Notes: generated from the letters alone by a model not told the origin. A stretch of 57,473 nucleotides of DNA from an uncultured Alteromonadaceae bacterium (GCA_950073835.1 CATMRP010000008.1:1-57473), one strand, 5' to 3'. Shown: positions 11,067 through 22,486, numbered from the stretch's first letter. Numbers and translations: made by a program.

Positions 11067-11537
11067 GTGCGCATACAGGTAATTGCGGTTGGTAATAAAA
11101 TGCCAGACTGGGTGAGCACCGGCACCAATGAATTTCTGCGCAGGTTTCCGGCAGATATGCCGGTAACGTTTACCGAGATCCCGCCGGGCAAACGCGGTAA
11201 AAACGCAGATATTAAACGCATTCTGCAAAAGGAAGGCGAAGCCATGATTGCGGCGATTGGTAAGTCCGATAAAGTGGTCACGCTGGAAGTGACCGGCCGG
11301 CCCTGGGACACCCCAACGCTGGCCCGCCAGTTAGACAACTGGAAAATGGATGGCCGCGATATCAGCTTACTTATCGGCGGGCCCGAAGGCCTAGCCCCGG
11401 CATGTTGTGAACTGGCCGAACAACGCTGGTCGTTATCCCCTCTCACTCTGCCGCATCCACTGGTACGAATTATCGTTGCCGAATCTCTGTACCGGGCCTG
11501 GTCTGTTACCCAGAACCATCCCTACCACAGAGAATAA
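11067..11537 (+). CDS. rlmH: 23S rRNA pseudouridine-1915 N3-methyltransferase
   Basis: SPOUT-family enzyme that methylates m3-pseudouridine 1915 in helix 69 of 23S rRNA. The 156 residues include the SAM-knot motif GGPEGL at 104-109 and the C-terminal HPYHRE that contacts the substrate. The start is GTG at 11067. It is directly followed by mrdA after 3 bases, so the ribosome and cell-elongation genes share one transcript. Confidence 0.97.
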   Translation: MRIQVIAVGNKMPDWVSTGTNEFLRRFPADMPVTFTEIPPGKRGKNADIKRILQKEGEAMIAAIGKSDKVVTLEVTGRPWDTPTLARQLDNWKMDGRDISLLIGGPEGLAPACCELAEQRWSLSPLTLPHPLVRIIVAESLYRAWSVTQNHPYHRE

Positions 11538-11540
11538 TGC

Positions 11541-13448
11541 ATGCCGATTAAGCGTCAGACCATTCGCGACCACACGGCTGAGGCAAACCTGTTTGCCCGC
11601 CGTGCAGTGATTGCCGGGTTGGTGGTATTTGCCCTACTGGCAATGGTGGTGAGTAACCTTTATTTCCTGCAGATAGAGCACTTTGAGGATTACCAGACCC
11701 GCTCAAACGGCAACCGAATTAAAGTGTTGCCCATTGCCCCTAATCGCGGTCTCGTTTACGACCGTAACGGTGTGTTACTGGCAGAAAACCGGCCGGTATA
11801 CAGCCTGGAAATCATTCCCGAAAAAGTCGATAACCTCGAGCATACGCTCATTTTTTTACAGGCACTGATGGGTATTACTGATGATGAGGTGGAAGATTTT
11901 AAACAGTCCCTGCGTGGACAACGCCGTTTTAAACCTGTGGCGCTTCGCACCCGACTAACCGAAGAAGAAGTGGCCCGCTTTTCCAGCCGCAGCCACCGTT
12001 TTCCTGGTGTCTCCATCGAAGCGCGCCTGGCCCGCTACTATCCGTACAAAGAAACCCTCACCCATGCTCTCGGCTATGTGTCTAAAATCAATAAAAAAGA
12101 CCTGCAAAAAATCCAGGAGGCCGGTGAGGAGGCAAACTACGCGGCCACCTACGATATTGGCAAACTGGGCATCGAGAAATACCACGAAGATATTCTCCAC
12201 GGAGAAGTGGGTTATCAGCAGGTAGAAGTCAACAGTCAGGGCCGGATTATTCGTACTCTGGATGTACAACCTCCCACGCCTGGTCGCGATATTGTTCTGA
12301 ATATTGATATTCGCCTGCAGCAAGCAGCGCAGGAAGCACTGAAAGATCAGCGCGGCACCATCATTATTTCCTCCGCCCATACCGGTGGTATTCTGGCGAT
12401 GTATTCCAACCCCAGTTACGACCCCAATTTATTTGTTCATGGGATCAGCAGTAAAAATTACTCAGCACTACTTAATTCGCCAGACCGACCGTTAATTAAT
12501 CGCGCCACCCAGGGGCAGTATCCACCGGCTTCAACGGTTAAGCCGCTGCTGGGATTGCTGGGTCTGGAAACCGATACGGTCACACCGGAATACTCGATTA
12601 CGGATACCGGCCAGTACCGTTTGCCCAATGTCTCCCATGTCTGGCGTGACTGGCGTAAATGGGGCCACGGTGAGGTAAATCTGAGCCGCGCGGTGGAGGT
12701 ATCCTGCGATACCTATTTTTATGATCTGGCCTTCGAAATGGGTATCGATAAAATCAGTGATTACATGTCGGAGTTCGGCTTTGGCGATTATACCGGTATC
12801 GACTTATACGAAGAGAGCGACGCGAATATGCCTAGTCGCGGCTGGAAACGCGCCCGTTTCAATCAACCCTGGTACATCGGCGATACCATAGCGGTAGGCA
12901 TTGGTCAGGGATACTGGACAACTACCCCAATCCAACTGGTACACGCCACCAACGCGCTGGTTAATTATGGTGCCCGGTTTGTGCCACAGATCCTGCAGGG
13001 CTACCGCGAGGCCGACGGCACCATGCAACCTGAACCGCTTAAATTTTTACGCCCTATTGATATCGTTAACCGCGATAACTGGGATGTGATCCAGGACGCC
13101 ATGTATCAGGTAGTCAACGGCGAAGTAGGCGGTGCCCGCTTTGCTTTTGCCAATACCCCGTACATCTCAGCCGGTAAAACGGGTACCGCCCAGCTGTTTT
13201 CGGTTGCTCAGGGCGAGGAATATGAAGCAGAAAAAGTCGACGAGCGCCTGCGTGATAACGCCATGTATATTGGCTACGCACCATACGATAAGCCGGAAAT
13301 TACCGTTGCTGTGGTGCTGGAAAACGCCGGTGGCGGCAGTAAGAATGCGGCACCGATGGCGCGACTTATGATGGACGCCTATTTTAAACTTTATCAACCG
13401 GAACTCTTTGCCGACGGGCAACAGACTAACGGAGAGTTATCCCAGTGA
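11541..13448 (+). CDS. mrdA: Penicillin-binding protein 2 (elongasome transpeptidase)
   Basis: Class B PBP that cross-links peptidoglycan in the Rod complex. The 635 residues show one membrane anchor (about 21-43), a dimerisation/pedestal domain starting with the conserved [10 protein letters not shown], and the transpeptidase domain with STVK at 331-334 (nucleophile Ser331), SCD at 388-390 and KTG at 546-548. Positions nearly equal those of E. coli PBP2 (Ser330, KTG 544-546). Its end overlaps rodA by 4 bases, keeping the transpeptidase and its glycosyltransferase partner coupled. Confidence 0.97.
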   Translation: MPIKRQTIRDHTAEANLFARRAVIAGLVVFALLAMVVSNLYFLQIEHFEDYQTRSNGNRIKVLPIAPNRGLVYDRNGVLLAENRPVYSLEIIPEKVDNLEHTLIFLQALMGITDDEVEDFKQSLRGQRRFKPVALRTRLTEEEVARFSSRSHRFPGVSIEARLARYYPYKETLTHALGYVSKINKKDLQKIQEAGEEANYAATYDIGKLGIEKYHEDILHGEVGYQQVEVNSQGRIIRTLDVQPPTPGRDIVLNIDIRLQQAAQEALKDQRGTIIISSAHTGGILAMYSNPSYDPNLFVHGISSKNYSALLNSPDRPLINRATQGQYPPASTVKPLLGLLGLETDTVTPEYSITDTGQYRLPNVSHVWRDWRKWGHGEVNLSRAVEVSCDTYFYDLAFEMGIDKISDYMSEFGFGDYTGIDLYEESDANMPSRGWKRARFNQPWYIGDTIAVGIGQGYWTTTPIQLVHATNALVNYGARFVPQILQGYREADGTMQPEPLKFLRPIDIVNRDNWDVIQDAMYQVVNGEVGGARFAFANTPYISAGKTGTAQLFSVAQGEEYEAEKVDERLRDNAMYIGYAPYDKPEITVAVVLENAGGGSKNAAPMARLMMDAYFKLYQPELFADGQQTNGELSQ

Positions 13449-14560
13449 AGCGCAGCACGTTAAGAGAAAATCACATCAGCTTTTGGGATCGGATCCACAT
13501 TGACCTGCCGTTACTGCTCGGCCTGTTGGTACTGATGGGAGTGGGTCTGGTGACCATCTACTCCGCAGGTGGCCAGGACATGGCACTGATTGAACGTCAG
13601 GTTGTGCGCCTCGGCATTGCCATTGGCGTGATGGTTGTGCTCGCTCAGGTACCGCCCATGGCGTTCAGGCGCCTAAGCATTTACGCATACGGCGCCGGGA
13701 TACTGATGCTGATCGCGGTGCTGGTATTTGGTGACATTGGTAAAGGCGCTCAGCGCTGGCTCGATCTGGGATTTATTCGTTTTCAGCCTTCTGAGGCGAT
13801 GAAACTGGCGGTTCCTATGATGGTGGCCTGGTATATCAGCAAGTTCACGCTGCCCCCCCGACTACCGCAAATTATCATTGGCTTTATGCTGGTGGTGATC
13901 CCCACAGTACTAATCGCAAAACAGCCTGATCTCGGCACCTCCCTGTTGATTGCCAGTTCCGGTGTGTTTGCTATTTTTCTGGCCGGCATGAGCTGGCGAC
14001 TGATCACCATAGTCGCCGGGCTAGGCGGCGCGTTTCTGCCGATTATGTGGTTCTTCCTGATGCAGGATTATCAGAAGCAGCGGGTTATTACCTTTATGAA
14101 CCCGGAGAGTGATCCGCTAGGGGCCGGTTATCACATTATCCAGTCTAAAATTGCTATCGGCTCTGGCGGGCTTGAGGGCAAAGGCTGGTTACAGGGGACC
14201 CAGTCACAGCTGGAGTTCTTACCCGAGCGCCACACCGATTTTATTTTTGCCGTGTTCAGCGAAGAGTTTGGCCTGACCGGCGTGTTGCTGTTACTGGCCA
14301 TTTACCTGTTTATAATTGTCCGAGGCCTGATGCTAGCGGTTCGTGCCCAGAACGCTTACAGCAAATTACTGGCCGGCAGTATTACTCTGACCTTCTTTGT
14401 TTACGTATTTGTGAATATGGGCATGGTATCGGGTATTTTGCCAGTGGTCGGCGTACCATTACCGCTGGTGAGTTATGGCGGCACATCGATGGTGACTTTA
14501 TTAGCCGGATTTGGCATGCTAATGGGCATCGGCACACAAAAACGATTATTGTCGCGCTAA
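13445..14560 (+). CDS. rodA: RodA, SEDS peptidoglycan glycosyltransferase
   Basis: Integral membrane polymerase that elongates glycan strands with PBP2. The 371 residues contain about ten hydrophobic segments, the SEDS signature region [14 protein letters not shown] and the catalytic-loop segment [10 protein letters not shown] whose Asp is essential in the family. ATGA overlap with mrdA upstream and one-base overlap (TAATG) with rlpA downstream. Confidence 0.97.
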   Translation: MKRSTLRENHISFWDRIHIDLPLLLGLLVLMGVGLVTIYSAGGQDMALIERQVVRLGIAIGVMVVLAQVPPMAFRRLSIYAYGAGILMLIAVLVFGDIGKGAQRWLDLGFIRFQPSEAMKLAVPMMVAWYISKFTLPPRLPQIIIGFMLVVIPTVLIAKQPDLGTSLLIASSGVFAIFLAGMSWRLITIVAGLGGAFLPIMWFFLMQDYQKQRVITFMNPESDPLGAGYHIIQSKIAIGSGGLEGKGWLQGTQSQLEFLPERHTDFIFAVFSEEFGLTGVLLLLAIYLFIIVRGLMLAVRAQNAYSKLLAGSITLTFFVYVFVNMGMVSGILPVVGVPLPLVSYGGTSMVTLLAGFGMLMGIGTQKRLLSR

Positions 14561-15483
14561 TGACCCGGTATTCACTCTTACTTAGCCTAGCTCTAACGCT
14601 GTTACTGAGCGCCTGTCAGGCGCCGTCACGCTATTCTCAGACCACAGACTCTGCCCCGGATTTTGTTTATCCGGAGCCGCCCATGGAAGATGCTGAACCT
14701 AAGTATGAACCTTACCGGGAACAGAACAGCTTACCCTATGAGGTACTGGGTAAATACTATCGGCCAATGAAATCCGGTAAAGGTTATACGGCCATGGGGA
14801 AAGCCTCTTGGTATGGTCAGAAATTTCATGGCCACCTCACTTCTAATGGCGAGGTATATGACATGTTCGGCATGACAGCTGCACATAAAACCCTGCCACT
14901 GCCCTCCTACGTGCGAGTGACTAACCTTGATAACCAGCAACAGGCCATTGTGCGGGTAAATGACCGAGGCCCGTTTCACTCTGAACGGATCATTGATTTA
15001 TCTTACGCAGCAGCCAAAAAACTGGGCTTTCATCAGCATGGCACCACCCGGGTAAAGCTCGAGGTTATCCACGTCGACAGTGACGATATGGTCACCGTCG
15101 GCAACGAACCACCCGTGCCTTACGCCCTGTATGCTGGCGAATTACCTGCCGAGGATGTTTTGCAGACTGCCAGTCAGACTGCCGCAGAAACAGCCCCTGA
15201 CCCACTGGCCACTGAAAAAAGTGACAGTACGGCGCTGAATGAGATGACGGGTAGTCAGGGCTATTACATTCAGGTGGCTGCATTGTCTGATGCCGAGCGC
15301 GCTAAAAAGCTGTCTGACGGGCTCTCCTCACTGTATCAGGTACCGGCCGAGTTTCCCCTCATTGATGATATTTACCGGCTGCGACTCGGTCCTCTGACCG
15401 ACCGCTTTAAGCTTAATATGTTACTGGATGAGCTCAAACAAAATGGCTACCCGGGGGCCTATAAAGTAGCCGCGAGTCTGTAG
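14560..15483 (+). CDS. rlpA: Septal ring lytic transglycosylase-like lipoprotein RlpA
   Basis: The 307 residues begin with a lipoprotein signal (LLLSAC, Cys19). A double-psi beta-barrel domain follows at about 85-180 with GKASWYGQKFHGHLTSNGE and the conserved RVNDRGPF, and a C-terminal SPOR domain (about 232-305) binds stripped glycan at the septum. Some RlpA proteins, such as that of Pseudomonas, cleave denuded glycan strands; others appear inactive. The catalytic-type Asp in VNDRGPF is present. Last gene of the leuS-initiated run before a 136-base gap to dacA. Confidence 0.95.
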   Translation: MTRYSLLLSLALTLLLSACQAPSRYSQTTDSAPDFVYPEPPMEDAEPKYEPYREQNSLPYEVLGKYYRPMKSGKGYTAMGKASWYGQKFHGHLTSNGEVYDMFGMTAAHKTLPLPSYVRVTNLDNQQQAIVRVNDRGPFHSERIIDLSYAAAKKLGFHQHGTTRVKLEVIHVDSDDMVTVGNEPPVPYALYAGELPAEDVLQTASQTAAETAPDPLATEKSDSTALNEMTGSQGYYIQVAALSDAERAKKLSDGLSSLYQVPAEFPLIDDIYRLRLGPLTDRFKLNMLLDELKQNGYPGAYKVAASL

Positions 15484-15619
15484 TAATAAAAATCGCAGAA
15501 AATATCCCGCAGCCTCATTGAAATTAAACTTTTTGCCCCGACTCTAGTCCAAGCCTACGGCATACGTTAAAATGCCGACGATACAACAGATTTTCGCTTT
15601 CAACTCAAACGGTAAAACC

Positions 15620-16813
15620 ATGCATAATAAAATAAAGCGCGCTAAACCGTCTTTCCTGTCTGCCTTGCTACTAAGCATTACCCTGTTACTCAGTGCTTAC
15701 TGGCAAACTGCCAGAGCTGCGGTCGTTATTCCACCGCCTCCTACCGTTGCCGCTGCTGGCTTCGTGTTACTTGATTATGAAACCGGCACCAGTATTGCCG
15801 AGCAAAACGCCGACATGCAACTGGCGCCAGCCAGTCTGACCAAAATCATGACGGTTTACGTGATCGGTAAAGAGTTGCAAGCTGGTAACATTTCGTTAGA
15901 TGACGAAGTGAAAATTTCTGAAAATGCCTGGGCGAAAAATTTCCCCGACTCTTCGAAAATGTTTATCGAAGTAGGCACCACAGTCACCGTACACGATCTG
16001 TTACGCGGTATTATTGTGCAGTCTGGTAACGACGCCTGTGTGGCCATGGCAGAACACATTGCCGGTTCTGAAAGTGCGTTTGCCAGCATGATGAATGCCC
16101 ATGCCGCGAACCTGGGAATGAATGCCAGTAATTTTGTTAACTCCCATGGCCTGCACGATCCGGATCACTACACCTCGCCTCGTGACATGGCAACACTGTC
16201 GCGCGCGCTGGTAAAAGAAACGCCGGAAATGTACAAAATCTATAGTGAAAAAGAATTCACTTACAACGGCATTAAGCAGTACAACCGTAACAGCTTGCTG
16301 TGGGATCAAAGCCTGAACGTCGACGGCATTAAAACCGGCCATACCTCGGATGCCGGTTACTCGCTTATCACCTCTGCCACCCAGGGTGATATGCGCCTGG
16401 TATCGGTAGTAATGGGCACCGACAGCGAACGGGCTCGTAAGGTAGAGAATAAAAAGCTACTGCGCTATGGCTTCCGTTTTTATGAAACCGTTACGCCGTA
16501 TAAAGCGGGTGACAGCTTTGTTTCGCACCGTATTTACATGGGTGATCGGGATACCGTGGATTTAGGTATTAACCAGTCTACGCCAATTACCATTCCTCGT
16601 GGACAAGTGGCTAATCTGGAAGCAAACTTTGAACTGGATAAGAGCCTGGAAGCACCGCTGGCTAAAGGCGAAGTGGTTGGCACCCTGTACATCCAGTTAG
16701 AAGGTGAAGACGTAGCGCAGTATCCGTTAGTGACCTTACAGGAAGTGAAAGAAGGTGGCCTTTTCGACCGGCTGCTTGATTATGTAACTTTACAGTTAGG
16801 CTTGAATGATTAA
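15620..16813 (+). CDS. dacA: D-alanyl-D-alanine carboxypeptidase (PBP5/6 type)
   Basis: Periplasmic enzyme trimming the terminal D-Ala of peptidoglycan pentapeptides. I start at ATG 15620, which begins MHNKIKRAKPSF and gives a normal signal peptide ending near ARAA; an upstream in-frame ATG at 15572 would add 16 residues. The 397 residues carry SLTK at 72-75, SGN at 135-137 and KTG at 238-240. The C-terminus GGLFDRLLDYVTLQLG can form the amphipathic membrane-anchoring helix typical of PBP5. Followed by a strong hairpin before ybeD. Confidence 0.96.
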   Translation: MHNKIKRAKPSFLSALLLSITLLLSAYWQTARAAVVIPPPPTVAAAGFVLLDYETGTSIAEQNADMQLAPASLTKIMTVYVIGKELQAGNISLDDEVKISENAWAKNFPDSSKMFIEVGTTVTVHDLLRGIIVQSGNDACVAMAEHIAGSESAFASMMNAHAANLGMNASNFVNSHGLHDPDHYTSPRDMATLSRALVKETPEMYKIYSEKEFTYNGIKQYNRNSLLWDQSLNVDGIKTGHTSDAGYSLITSATQGDMRLVSVVMGTDSERARKVENKKLLRYGFRFYETVTPYKAGDSFVSHRIYMGDRDTVDLGINQSTPITIPRGQVANLEANFELDKSLEAPLAKGEVVGTLYIQLEGEDVAQYPLVTLQEVKEGGLFDRLLDYVTLQLGLND

Positions 16814-16854
16814 TACCAGATAATCGCCTGGAACCTACATGCGTCTGGTGGTGT

Positions 16855-16883
16855 ACGGCACGAATTGGTAGAATTCGTGCCGT
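16855..16883 (+). terminator. Perfect 12-bp hairpin between dacA and ybeD
   Basis: ACGGCACGAATT (16855-16866) and AATTCGTGCCGT (16872-16883) form a perfect 12-bp stem with a 5-base loop. GCTATTTTG follows rather than a long T run, so termination may be partial. The ybeD ribosome site (GAGAGGTAA) comes 8 bases later, so read-through into ybeD-lipB-lipA is possible. Confidence 0.55.
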
Positions 16884-16906
16884 GCTATTTTGAGAGGTAA
16901 GCAAAA

Positions 16907-17179
16907 GTGACTAAATTAGACACTCGGTTTGACGAACTGCTGGACTTCCCCACGGTTCAAACCTTTAAGGTAATGGGCATTGCCCACGAAGATTTACCGC
17001 TGCATGTGGTATCCTGCCTGCAGGAACACGCGCCTGGCGACTATGCGCCAACGGTAAAGCCAAGCGCTAAAGGGAATTACCACTCTGTTTCGGTTGCCGT
17101 AACGGTAACTAGCAAAGAACATATGGAATTAATTTACACCGAACTGGCCAAAATTGAATTAGTGAGAGTTGTACTTTAA
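16907..17179 (+). CDS. ybeD: YbeD, DUF493 protein
   Basis: A 90-residue DUF493 protein with an ACT-like alpha/beta fold, close in length to E. coli YbeD (87) and in the same place between dacA and lipB. The start is GTG at 16907, with GAGAGGTAA upstream. The YbeD family has no settled function; the constant neighbourhood with lipB and lipA suggests, but does not prove, a regulatory link with lipoate metabolism. Its stop is immediately followed by the lipB GTG. Confidence 0.92.
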   Translation: MTKLDTRFDELLDFPTVQTFKVMGIAHEDLPLHVVSCLQEHAPGDYAPTVKPSAKGNYHSVSVAVTVTSKEHMELIYTELAKIELVRVVL

Positions 17180-17851
17180 GTGACAGACGCCGTTAATAAG
17201 GACGCACGGGATAAGGTGATTGTCAGGCAATTAGGCAAGCGCGCTTATGACCCGGTCTGGCAGGCCATGCAAACCTTCACTGATCAGCGTACCGCTGATG
17301 TTGCCGACGAAATATGGCTGGTTGAACACGAGCCGGTGTTTACCCAGGGTCAGGCCGGTAAAGCGGAACACATTCTGATGCCCGGTGATATCCCGGTAGT
17401 CCAGGTGGATCGTGGCGGACAGGTCACCTATCACGGACCAGGCCAGTTAGTTATCTATCTGATGCTCAATGTCCGGCGCCGAAAAATGGGCGTTCGCGAG
17501 CTGGTAAGCGCGATGGAAGACGCTGTAATAGCCACGCTGGCAGATCGCAACATCACCGCTAATGCCCGGCCCGATGCGCCTGGCGTTTATGTTAACGGTG
17601 AGAAAATATGTTCACTGGGCCTACGCATCCGAAAAGGCTGCTCTTTTCATGGTCTGGCACTTAACGTTAATATGGACCTTGCGCCTTTTGAGCGAATCAA
17701 TCCCTGTGGCTATCAGGGTATGGCCATGACAGACTGCGCCCGTGTTGGCGGGCCGGATAATATTCAAGAAGCGACAGAGCTGATGTTAAGCCACTTACAG
17801 GCCAAACTTGCTCTGCCCAATTTGCAAACTATAGAAGGCTTTAATGAGTAA
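17180..17851 (+). CDS. lipB: Octanoyl-(acyl carrier protein):protein N-octanoyltransferase
   Basis: Moves octanoate from ACP to the lipoyl domains of 2-oxoacid dehydrogenases, the first step of lipoate assembly. The 223 residues include [12 protein letters not shown], the catalytic Lys in [11 protein letters not shown] and the nucleophilic Cys in CARVGG. The start is GTG directly after the ybeD stop. It overlaps lipA by 8 bases, so the two lipoate enzymes are translationally coupled. Confidence 0.96.
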   Translation: MTDAVNKDARDKVIVRQLGKRAYDPVWQAMQTFTDQRTADVADEIWLVEHEPVFTQGQAGKAEHILMPGDIPVVQVDRGGQVTYHGPGQLVIYLMLNVRRRKMGVRELVSAMEDAVIATLADRNITANARPDAPGVYVNGEKICSLGLRIRKGCSFHGLALNVNMDLAPFERINPCGYQGMAMTDCARVGGPDNIQEATELMLSHLQAKLALPNLQTIEGFNE

Positions 17852-18806
17852 CGTAAAGGCAAAAGCCGGAGTAAAACTCCGCGATGATGAAAAGGTCAGG
17901 CACATACCGGTTACCATCGTTCCGACTGAGAAAGAGGAAATGCTCCGTAAGCCGGAATGGATCAAAATTAAGCTGCCGCGCACCACTGACCGGATTGATC
18001 ACATCAAGCAGACCCTGCGCAAAAATAATCTTCATTCGGTCTGTGAAGAAGCAAGCTGCCCTAACCTGGCGGAATGTTTCAACCATGGTACCGCTACGTT
18101 TATGATTTTGGGTGATATCTGTACCCGTCGTTGCCCGTTCTGTGATGTCGCTCATGGTAAACCCTTACCCCCAAGCGCCGAAGAGCCACTTAAACTGGCC
18201 ACCACCATTAAAGAAATGGCGCTTAAATACGTGGTGATCACCTCGGTTGACCGCGATGACTTACGCGATGGCGGCGCTCAGCACTTTGTGGATTGTATTA
18301 ATGCCATTCGTGAACACAGCCCGGCAACTAAAATTGAAGTGCTGGTACCGGACTTTCGTGGCCGGATGGACCGAGCGCTGGAGATCTTTAAAGATGCGCC
18401 ACCGGATGTGTTTAACCATAACCTGGAGACCATTCCGCGATTATATCGCGAATGTCGCCCTGGCGCTAATTACCAGTGGTCACTCGACTTACTCAAAAAA
18501 TTTAAAGCCCAGCACCCGGACGTGCCAACCAAATCTGGTTTGATGATGGGTATGGGTGAGAATCAGGAAGAGATTGCTGAAGTACTGAAAGATTTGCGGG
18601 CGCATGATGTAGAGATGCTGACACTGGGTCAGTACCTGCAACCGAGCCGTCACCACTTCCCGGTAAAACGCTATGTCCACCCGGATGAATTTAATGCACT
18701 TGGCGATACCGCTAAGGCATTAGGCTTTACCCATGCCGCATGTGGTCCAATGGTACGCTCGAGTTATCATGCCGACCGTCAGGCGGCCGGAGAAGAGGTT
18801 AAATAG
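17844..18806 (+). CDS. lipA: Lipoyl synthase
   Basis: Radical-SAM enzyme inserting two sulfurs into protein-bound octanoate. The 320 residues show the auxiliary-cluster cysteines C67, C72 and C78 ([12 protein letters not shown]) and the radical-SAM CxxxCxxC cysteines C93, C97 and C100. The C-terminal RSSYHA, which supplies the serine ligand of the auxiliary cluster, is present. The last 8 bases overlap, tail to tail, the convergent diguanylate cyclase gene. Confidence 0.98.
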   Translation: MSNVKAKAGVKLRDDEKVRHIPVTIVPTEKEEMLRKPEWIKIKLPRTTDRIDHIKQTLRKNNLHSVCEEASCPNLAECFNHGTATFMILGDICTRRCPFCDVAHGKPLPPSAEEPLKLATTIKEMALKYVVITSVDRDDLRDGGAQHFVDCINAIREHSPATKIEVLVPDFRGRMDRALEIFKDAPPDVFNHNLETIPRLYRECRPGANYQWSLDLLKKFKAQHPDVPTKSGLMMGMGENQEEIAEVLKDLRAHDVEMLTLGQYLQPSRHHFPVKRYVHPDEFNALGDTAKALGFTHAACGPMVRSSYHADRQAAGEEVK

Positions 18807-20580
18807 CCTCTTTTTTACTGCCCTGCTCCATCGGGTATTTAACGGCCTGGCGGCGTCCGGCTTTTTTCGCTTTATACATAGCGAGATCGGCGCCGCTGAT
18901 AAGTGAGTCCAGTTGTTTACCCACCTGATTAGTGTCGCACACCCCAAAACTGGCACTTAGCTGCAAACCATCCAGTTTCGCTTTAGTATCAATGGCGGCC
19001 AGCCAACATTGAATTTCATGACAGTAGGCCAGCGCCTCATTGACATTGGTGCCCTTTAAACACAGCACAAACTCTTCACCACCGACTCGTGCACAACTGA
19101 CTGTGGCAACTGTCAAACGCGCGGTTAAGACTTTGCCAATCTGACTCAGTACCCAATCGCCGGCCTGATGGCCATAGTTATCGTTAATCCACTTCAGGTT
19201 ATCCAGGTCAAACATGATCAGGCTGAGCGGCTCTTCAGTGTCATTCCCGCGCAATGCCTGTTGCGTGACCTGCAAAAACTCACGGCGGTTATCGAGCCCG
19301 GTAAGCGAGTCGGTTGAAGCGATCCTGGCCAGCAGTTGTTGCTGCTTTTGCAATTTACGAATACTGAAAACCGTGATAAACATCAGCGAAATTGCCAGCG
19401 CAATGAGTAAATAAGTGCCGATAACGTTTTGTTCAGACCGGGCAAGCTGATTAGCCAGTAATGCCTGATTATTGGATAACAGGCGAAGATCCTCATCTGC
19501 CTGGCGCACAGTCGCCTGAGCATTATTGACCGCCAGCTGTTTGGTAGCAGCCAGGCGGTTTTGACTTCTTTCGCTCTCGATGGCGACCTGCTGCCAGTGA
19601 TAGGCCTGCTCGTAATCATGCTGTTGACTACGGATTTTAGCTTTCAGAGAGGCTGCGGTGATCAGACCTTCAGAATAGTCAGCCAGCTCCGGCCGCGCCA
19701 GCAACGGCTCAATTATTGCCTCAGCTTCTGGGTAGTGGCCCAGAGCGAACAAAGCCTGTGCTTCAATATTTTTAATAGCAACCACGTAGTAAAAGTAATT
19801 AAGATCTATAATCGCCCTTTCATAACGCCGGACCGCAAGTAACACCGCCTCATACTGACCGACATCCAGTAAATAGCGCGTCCAGGTGATAAAGGGTTCT
19901 ACGGTGTATAGCGTGTCAGTCAGAGGCAGACACGCAGCCTCCAACGTTGCCAGCCAGCGAGGTGTGATAGCACTGATATCGAGCCCTTTCTGCGCCCTGA
20001 ATTCCTGAGCGATATAGCGGCAGCGCATCTCAGCGCTCACCTTGCCCAGTTCAGGGCCGGTAACCCGCTCAAGAAGTTGCAGCGCCTCGTTATACATGTG
20101 CAGATTCATGTAATAAATCACTACACTAAGATTAGCCGTGTACCAGGTATTGTTACGTGGCAATCGCTCTAACATTTGTTTTATTTCGGTAGATAATAAT
20201 AATCCCTCCGACCAGTCCCGGTAACCGAAATAAATACTTAGCAATGTAGACCTGGTACGCAAACCCAGTTCATCATTCGGGTGACGCTGACTAATGGGCT
20301 CTATGATGCTGACTGCCCGTAAAGAGTCACTGCTGACAGCGATATGAAAGCCCTGTAAATAATCACGATAGTCTTGCTCTTCGGGCGTAAGGGACTGATT
20401 TTTTAATGCCTGTAGAATTTGCCGCGACCTGACAGGATCGGTTACACGCAGCGTATCGGCTTGCACCAACAACTGGGCAGGAGTTTCTGTTGCGCTGACC
20501 GGCAACGAGAGCATCGCTATCAGCAGCCCGACAACAGCTAAAAGTGGCCATAACGGCCTGTGAATTACTCGCAATACCAA
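18799..20580 (-). CDS. Membrane diguanylate cyclase with periplasmic TPR-like sensor
   Basis: A 593-residue protein with an N-terminal signal/anchor (about 12-30), a long helical-repeat region (about 35-370) of TPR type predicted to be periplasmic, a coiled stretch, one membrane span (about 393-414, [17 protein letters not shown]) and a C-terminal GGDEF domain. The active-site signature is GGEEF at 500-504, a form found in active enzymes making cyclic di-GMP. No RxxD inhibitory site precedes it, so product inhibition through the usual I-site is not expected. Same architecture as the next gene, suggesting paralogues. The signal it senses is unknown. Confidence 0.85.
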   Translation of the reverse strand: MVLRVIHRPLWPLLAVVGLLIAMLSLPVSATETPAQLLVQADTLRVTDPVRSRQILQALKNQSLTPEEQDYRDYLQGFHIAVSSDSLRAVSIIEPISQRHPNDELGLRTRSTLLSIYFGYRDWSEGLLLSTEIKQMLERLPRNNTWYTANLSVVIYYMNLHMYNEALQLLERVTGPELGKVSAEMRCRYIAQEFRAQKGLDISAITPRWLATLEAACLPLTDTLYTVEPFITWTRYLLDVGQYEAVLLAVRRYERAIIDLNYFYYVVAIKNIEAQALFALGHYPEAEAIIEPLLARPELADYSEGLITAASLKAKIRSQQHDYEQAYHWQQVAIESERSQNRLAATKQLAVNNAQATVRQADEDLRLLSNNQALLANQLARSEQNVIGTYLLIALAISLMFITVFSIRKLQKQQQLLARIASTDSLTGLDNRREFLQVTQQALRGNDTEEPLSLIMFDLDNLKWINDNYGHQAGDWVLSQIGKVLTARLTVATVSCARVGGEEFVLCLKGTNVNEALAYCHEIQCWLAAIDTKAKLDGLQLSASFGVCDTNQVGKQLDSLISGADLAMYKAKKAGRRQAVKYPMEQGSKKEAI

Positions 20581-20725
20581 ATAACTTGCCTTTACTTCAG
20601 ACAGACGGACTTATTGCCAATTGCACGAATACTTAAGAAATAGTTACCCGTGCAGCCTAAAAAGCTGGCTGAGCGCACTCAGGAAGCGCGACTGCAGGGT
20701 TAAATATAGCAGTAAATATAAACAA

Positions 20726-22450
20726 TTAACCTACCATTGTTGACGAGTATTCATATACCCGATTGCGACCATAGTGTTTGGACTGATACAGCGCTAGATC
20801 TGCCGCAGCATAGAGGTTTTCAAGCTTATAGCCTGCCTGAGAAGAATTACTGACGCCGGCACTCACCGTTAACTTAAACTGATACTCGCTCATAGCTGAT
20901 TGAATATTTTCAATAGCAACCCGGCAACGCTCGGCAATATGAATTACCTCTCTCTCAGGTTTACCGGTAATCACCGCGCCAAACTCTTCACCGCCCAACC
21001 GGCCCACAATGGCATCGTCACCCACACTCTCTTTAATCGCTTTGGCGGTTTGAATCAAGGCCCAGTCCCCGACCTGATGGCCATAGGTGTCATTGATATT
21101 TTTAAAATGGTCGAGATCGAGCAGGATCAAACCAACCAGGCTGCCGTTTTTCTGCGCCTGAGTTAATTTTTCGGTCAGGCAATCGGTAAAGTAACCACGA
21201 TTGGCAATCTGTGTTAGCGCGTCAGTTTGTGCAAACATCTTTAATTTTGACTGCACTTTACGACTGCGATATGACCAAAATAACAAGGATGACAACAGAA
21301 TCGATACCAACGCCAGTGCCAGTAATGAATTCTCCAATCGCTCGTTGATGAGCATGGATTCCGCTTTTAGCAATTCATTTTGTTTATCAAGTAACTCAAT
21401 TTCATTTTGTTTGGCATCAATGTCAAATCGCGCCTGCTGGATGGCAATTTCATCCGCCAGTTGCTGTTCGTACATATTCTGTTCCAGTTGCTGACGGATT
21501 GTCAGGCACTGGTAAGCCTGTTGGTAATTGCCATTGCGCTCCGCCAATTGGCGCTTAATATCATAAGTATCGATGAGCGGCTGTGGGAAATCTTCCTTAA
21601 ACTCCACCGCCATGACTTTGTCGGCGTGCACCCGGGCATTGTCGTACTCCTCATTGGCCCAGTACACCATGGCAAACAGACTATAAATCTCAATTAACTG
21701 CCCGCTGGTGGGAAAGCTTTCTGCTTTCATCAACGTGGTCGTCAGCACCGTTTGTGCTTCATCGAGCCGGTTTTGTTGTAGCAGCCACTTGGCTTTCCAG
21801 ATGTTGATATTAACAATGGTGTAATTCTGATTGGCGTTGTTACACACCCGGTCTGCTTCCGAGAACTCAGCCAGGTCAAGGTTATCCAGTTGTAATTTGG
21901 CTTTGGTTGAAATAACCACCAGATGCAAACCGCAGCGAATGCGTGGCATCAGCGTTTCACTGGAGAACGCTCTTTCGGCAAAGTGCAATGCGGTTTCAGG
22001 TTGGCCGATGTTCAGGTGAAAGTGGGCAAGGTTCAGATAAGCATCCGGCTTGTAGGTAGAATCCTGGATTTCCTGCAATAAAGCTAACAATTCTTCAACC
22101 CGCTGTAGGCCATTTTTCCAGTCGCGCTTTACGCCAAGTAGGTTAATCAGCGAGCCCAGCACGCGGATCCGTAACTCCGGCTGTACGGGCTCCTCCAGCA
22201 AGCTATCGTAACGGGCAATAATATCGGTGAGTTCACTATCAACGGTTAAGATTAAACATTGCAGATAGCGGTAGTAGTGCACTTCATCGCTATCCAGAGA
22301 CGCCATAGGAATACTCGCCAGTTCGGCTTTGGCCGTTTGGTGATCGGACAAACGGACATTATCGATATGCCGTAGCTTATCAATATGCTCTGAACTCAAT
22401 ACAGGCCAACTCACGCACAGAAGAAAACCGAACCAAATAAATCGACGCAT
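20726..22450 (-). CDS. Membrane diguanylate cyclase with periplasmic TPR-like sensor (second copy)
   Basis: A 574-residue protein with a signal peptide ending near residue 19 (PVLSS), a helical TPR-like periplasmic region to about 345, a membrane span (about 372-392, LLALALVSILLSSLLFW) and a GGDEF domain with GGEEF at 486-490. The canonical RxxD I-site is absent. It starts only 36 bases after the 68-residue peptide gene, with no visible terminator between, so it may be transcribed with the borosin pair. Architecture matches the neighbouring cyclase, but loops and ends differ enough to be an old duplication or independent recruitment. Confidence 0.85.
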   Translation of the reverse strand: MRRFIWFGFLLCVSWPVLSSEHIDKLRHIDNVRLSDHQTAKAELASIPMASLDSDEVHYYRYLQCLILTVDSELTDIIARYDSLLEEPVQPELRIRVLGSLINLLGVKRDWKNGLQRVEELLALLQEIQDSTYKPDAYLNLAHFHLNIGQPETALHFAERAFSSETLMPRIRCGLHLVVISTKAKLQLDNLDLAEFSEADRVCNNANQNYTIVNINIWKAKWLLQQNRLDEAQTVLTTTLMKAESFPTSGQLIEIYSLFAMVYWANEEYDNARVHADKVMAVEFKEDFPQPLIDTYDIKRQLAERNGNYQQAYQCLTIRQQLEQNMYEQQLADEIAIQQARFDIDAKQNEIELLDKQNELLKAESMLINERLENSLLALALVSILLSSLLFWSYRSRKVQSKLKMFAQTDALTQIANRGYFTDCLTEKLTQAQKNGSLVGLILLDLDHFKNINDTYGHQVGDWALIQTAKAIKESVGDDAIVGRLGGEEFGAVITGKPEREVIHIAERCRVAIENIQSAMSEYQFKLTVSAGVSNSSQAGYKLENLYAAADLALYQSKHYGRNRVYEYSSTMVG

Positions 22451-22486
22451 CTGTACTGTTCTTACCCTACCGTTATTAAAATCAGT

